A program made the position numbers and the translations under genes. Source: Chloroflexota bacterium (GTDB taxonomy: Bacteria; Chloroflexota; Anaerolineae; B4-G1). From it: a stretch of DNA of 57,417 bases. The stretch spans positions 1 to 57,417 of the forward strand of contig JAAEPW010000006.1 in NCBI GenBank assembly GCA_024232355.1, in the 5' to 3' direction. The notes under the pieces are model-generated. The model did no database searches. It was not told the DNA's origin and was given only the letters and a program-made list of their open reading frames with translations. Below, piece after piece: positions 56,826 through 57,417 of this stretch (within the stretch, counting starts at the first letter, position 1; every line of letters starts with the position of its first letter).

Positions 56826-57417
56826 TTGACTACGTGTCCTTGGTGTGGCACACACTATACGACGTTTCAAAACAACTGCAAGAACTGCGGGGGGCCGTTG
56901 CTGCCACCCCCACAAGATACGGATGATCTTCCCATTCCCGATTTGTCCGAGCCGCCGTCAGCCCCTCGTATTTTCAAGGGCAGCTTTGTCTGGCGTAAAC
57001 TGGGATCGGATGGCTGGTCGATCGTGGGGTTTGTCCTTTTGCTGGTGGGATTCATTTTTGCGCTGGTTGGTATCCCGCTGGTCTTTGTGTTTTTTCCCAG
57101 TATCCTGTTTGTGCTGCTGGGACTGGCGTTCCTGGGGGCCGGCGTCCCTATTATCATCTGGCGCTATCGAAAAGCTCAACGGACGTTGGATGTGCTGCGT
57201 ACAGGCCAGGCGGCACTGGGCCATATCGTGGAAGTGACCCAGAACTATAGCGTGACGGTCAACAACCGTCATCCCTGGATCATTCGCTATGGTTTTCAGG
57301 TTGGCGGACACGAGTATGGTGGAGAAATGAGCACTCTGCGCCCCGTCGGGTTTACGCACCAGGAGGGTCAGCGTGTGTACGTGCTTTACCTAGAGAGCGA
57401 CCCGGCACAGAACACGA
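56826..57417 (+). CDS. zinc-ribbon membrane protein with DUF3592-like domain, partial
   Basis: TTG start with GGAGG five to six bases upstream; 197 codons are visible and the frame is open at the window end. A zinc ribbon (CPWCG ... CKNCGGP, Cys pairs at about 4-7 and 18-21) is followed by a Pro-rich linker and two hydrophobic helices (about 68-92 and 96-118: FVLLLVGFIFALVG, FVLLGLAFLGAGVP). After the helices comes a DUF3592-like beta domain (TGQAALGHIVEVTQNYSVTV, GHEYGGEMSTLRP, VYVLYLESDPAQ). The layout is typical of small bacterial membrane proteins of unknown function. It resembles the broken gene at 55129 in its C-terminal domain. Confidence 0.82.
   Translation, partial: MTTCPWCGTHYTTFQNNCKNCGGPLLPPPQDTDDLPIPDLSEPPSAPRIFKGSFVWRKLGSDGWSIVGFVLLLVGFIFALVGIPLVFVFFPSILFVLLGLAFLGAGVPIIIWRYRKAQRTLDVLRTGQAALGHIVEVTQNYSVTVNNRHPWIIRYGFQVGGHEYGGEMSTLRPVGFTHQEGQRVYVLYLESDPAQNT

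Noticed and set aside
1..57417. CRISPR arrays, transposase or integrase genes, tRNA and rRNA genes.
   Set aside because: None was seen: no regularly spaced repeats, no transposase-like protein, and no tRNA-like cloverleaf was recognised by eye.

Overview
The window looks like a chromosomal segment of a Chloroflexota bacterium, probably from the Anaerolineae/Caldilineae side. Several things point that way: tandem PurS-like domains fused to PurL, many receiver, GAF and two-component-propeller proteins, Ser/Thr kinases mixed with His kinases, and surface-protein C-termini ending in the YLPLVLRNQ type of tail. This placement is inference from gene content; no rRNA or tRNA gene is visible. TAG, TGA and TAA are all used as normal stops.

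Layout. 1-3123: prkA (partial), yhbH and spoVR, a stress operon closed by a terminator. 3340-11980: a propeller hybrid histidine kinase without a membrane segment, a Ser/Thr kinase with an extracytoplasmic propeller, a small lipoprotein and a crotonase-family enzyme. 12117-15245 (minus): B12-dependent diol/glycerol dehydratase (fused alpha-beta plus small subunit) and a DUF1579 protein. 15324-19036 (minus): purL (with two PurS-like domains) and purQ. 19112-20291: a beta-carbonic anhydrase divergent from a MarR regulator. 20480-24258: DUF58 and TgpA-type transglutaminase pair. 24475-29229: an orphan family-5 solute-binding lipoprotein, then a receiver-GAF-histidine kinase and an OmpR-type regulator. 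29377-32850 (minus): MFS exporter, GH1 beta-glucosidase and a coiled-coil J-domain protein.

33141-39965 is the most unusual block. A 1467-residue receiver/six-GAF/histidine kinase is followed by three related receivers with different outputs: no output domain, a Ser/Thr protein kinase, and a small C-terminal domain resembling the effector-associated Death-like adaptors of bacterial conflict systems. I read it as a branched phosphorelay that feeds a His-Asp signal into Ser/Thr phosphorylation and into adaptor-recruited effectors.

40162-46233 is a mosaic region: a peptidase gene fragment joined in frame to a beta-propeller fragment, a duplicated TIGR04076 protein, a CorA-like transporter, an isochorismatase-family hydrolase, a tungsten aldehyde:ferredoxin oxidoreductase, a decapitated PKD-domain surface gene, and a 4Fe-4S polyferredoxin. 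The two surface-gene remnants point outward. 46365-57417 carries housekeeping and accessory genes: a large TPR protein, a DinB-fold protein, glmU, cdd, a TPR lipoprotein, a membrane EEP-family phosphodiesterase, recO, a DUF3592-like gene broken by an in-frame TAG, a YjjG-type nucleotidase and a zinc-ribbon membrane protein cut by the window end. Several families of short palindromic repeats sit in the intergenic gaps.
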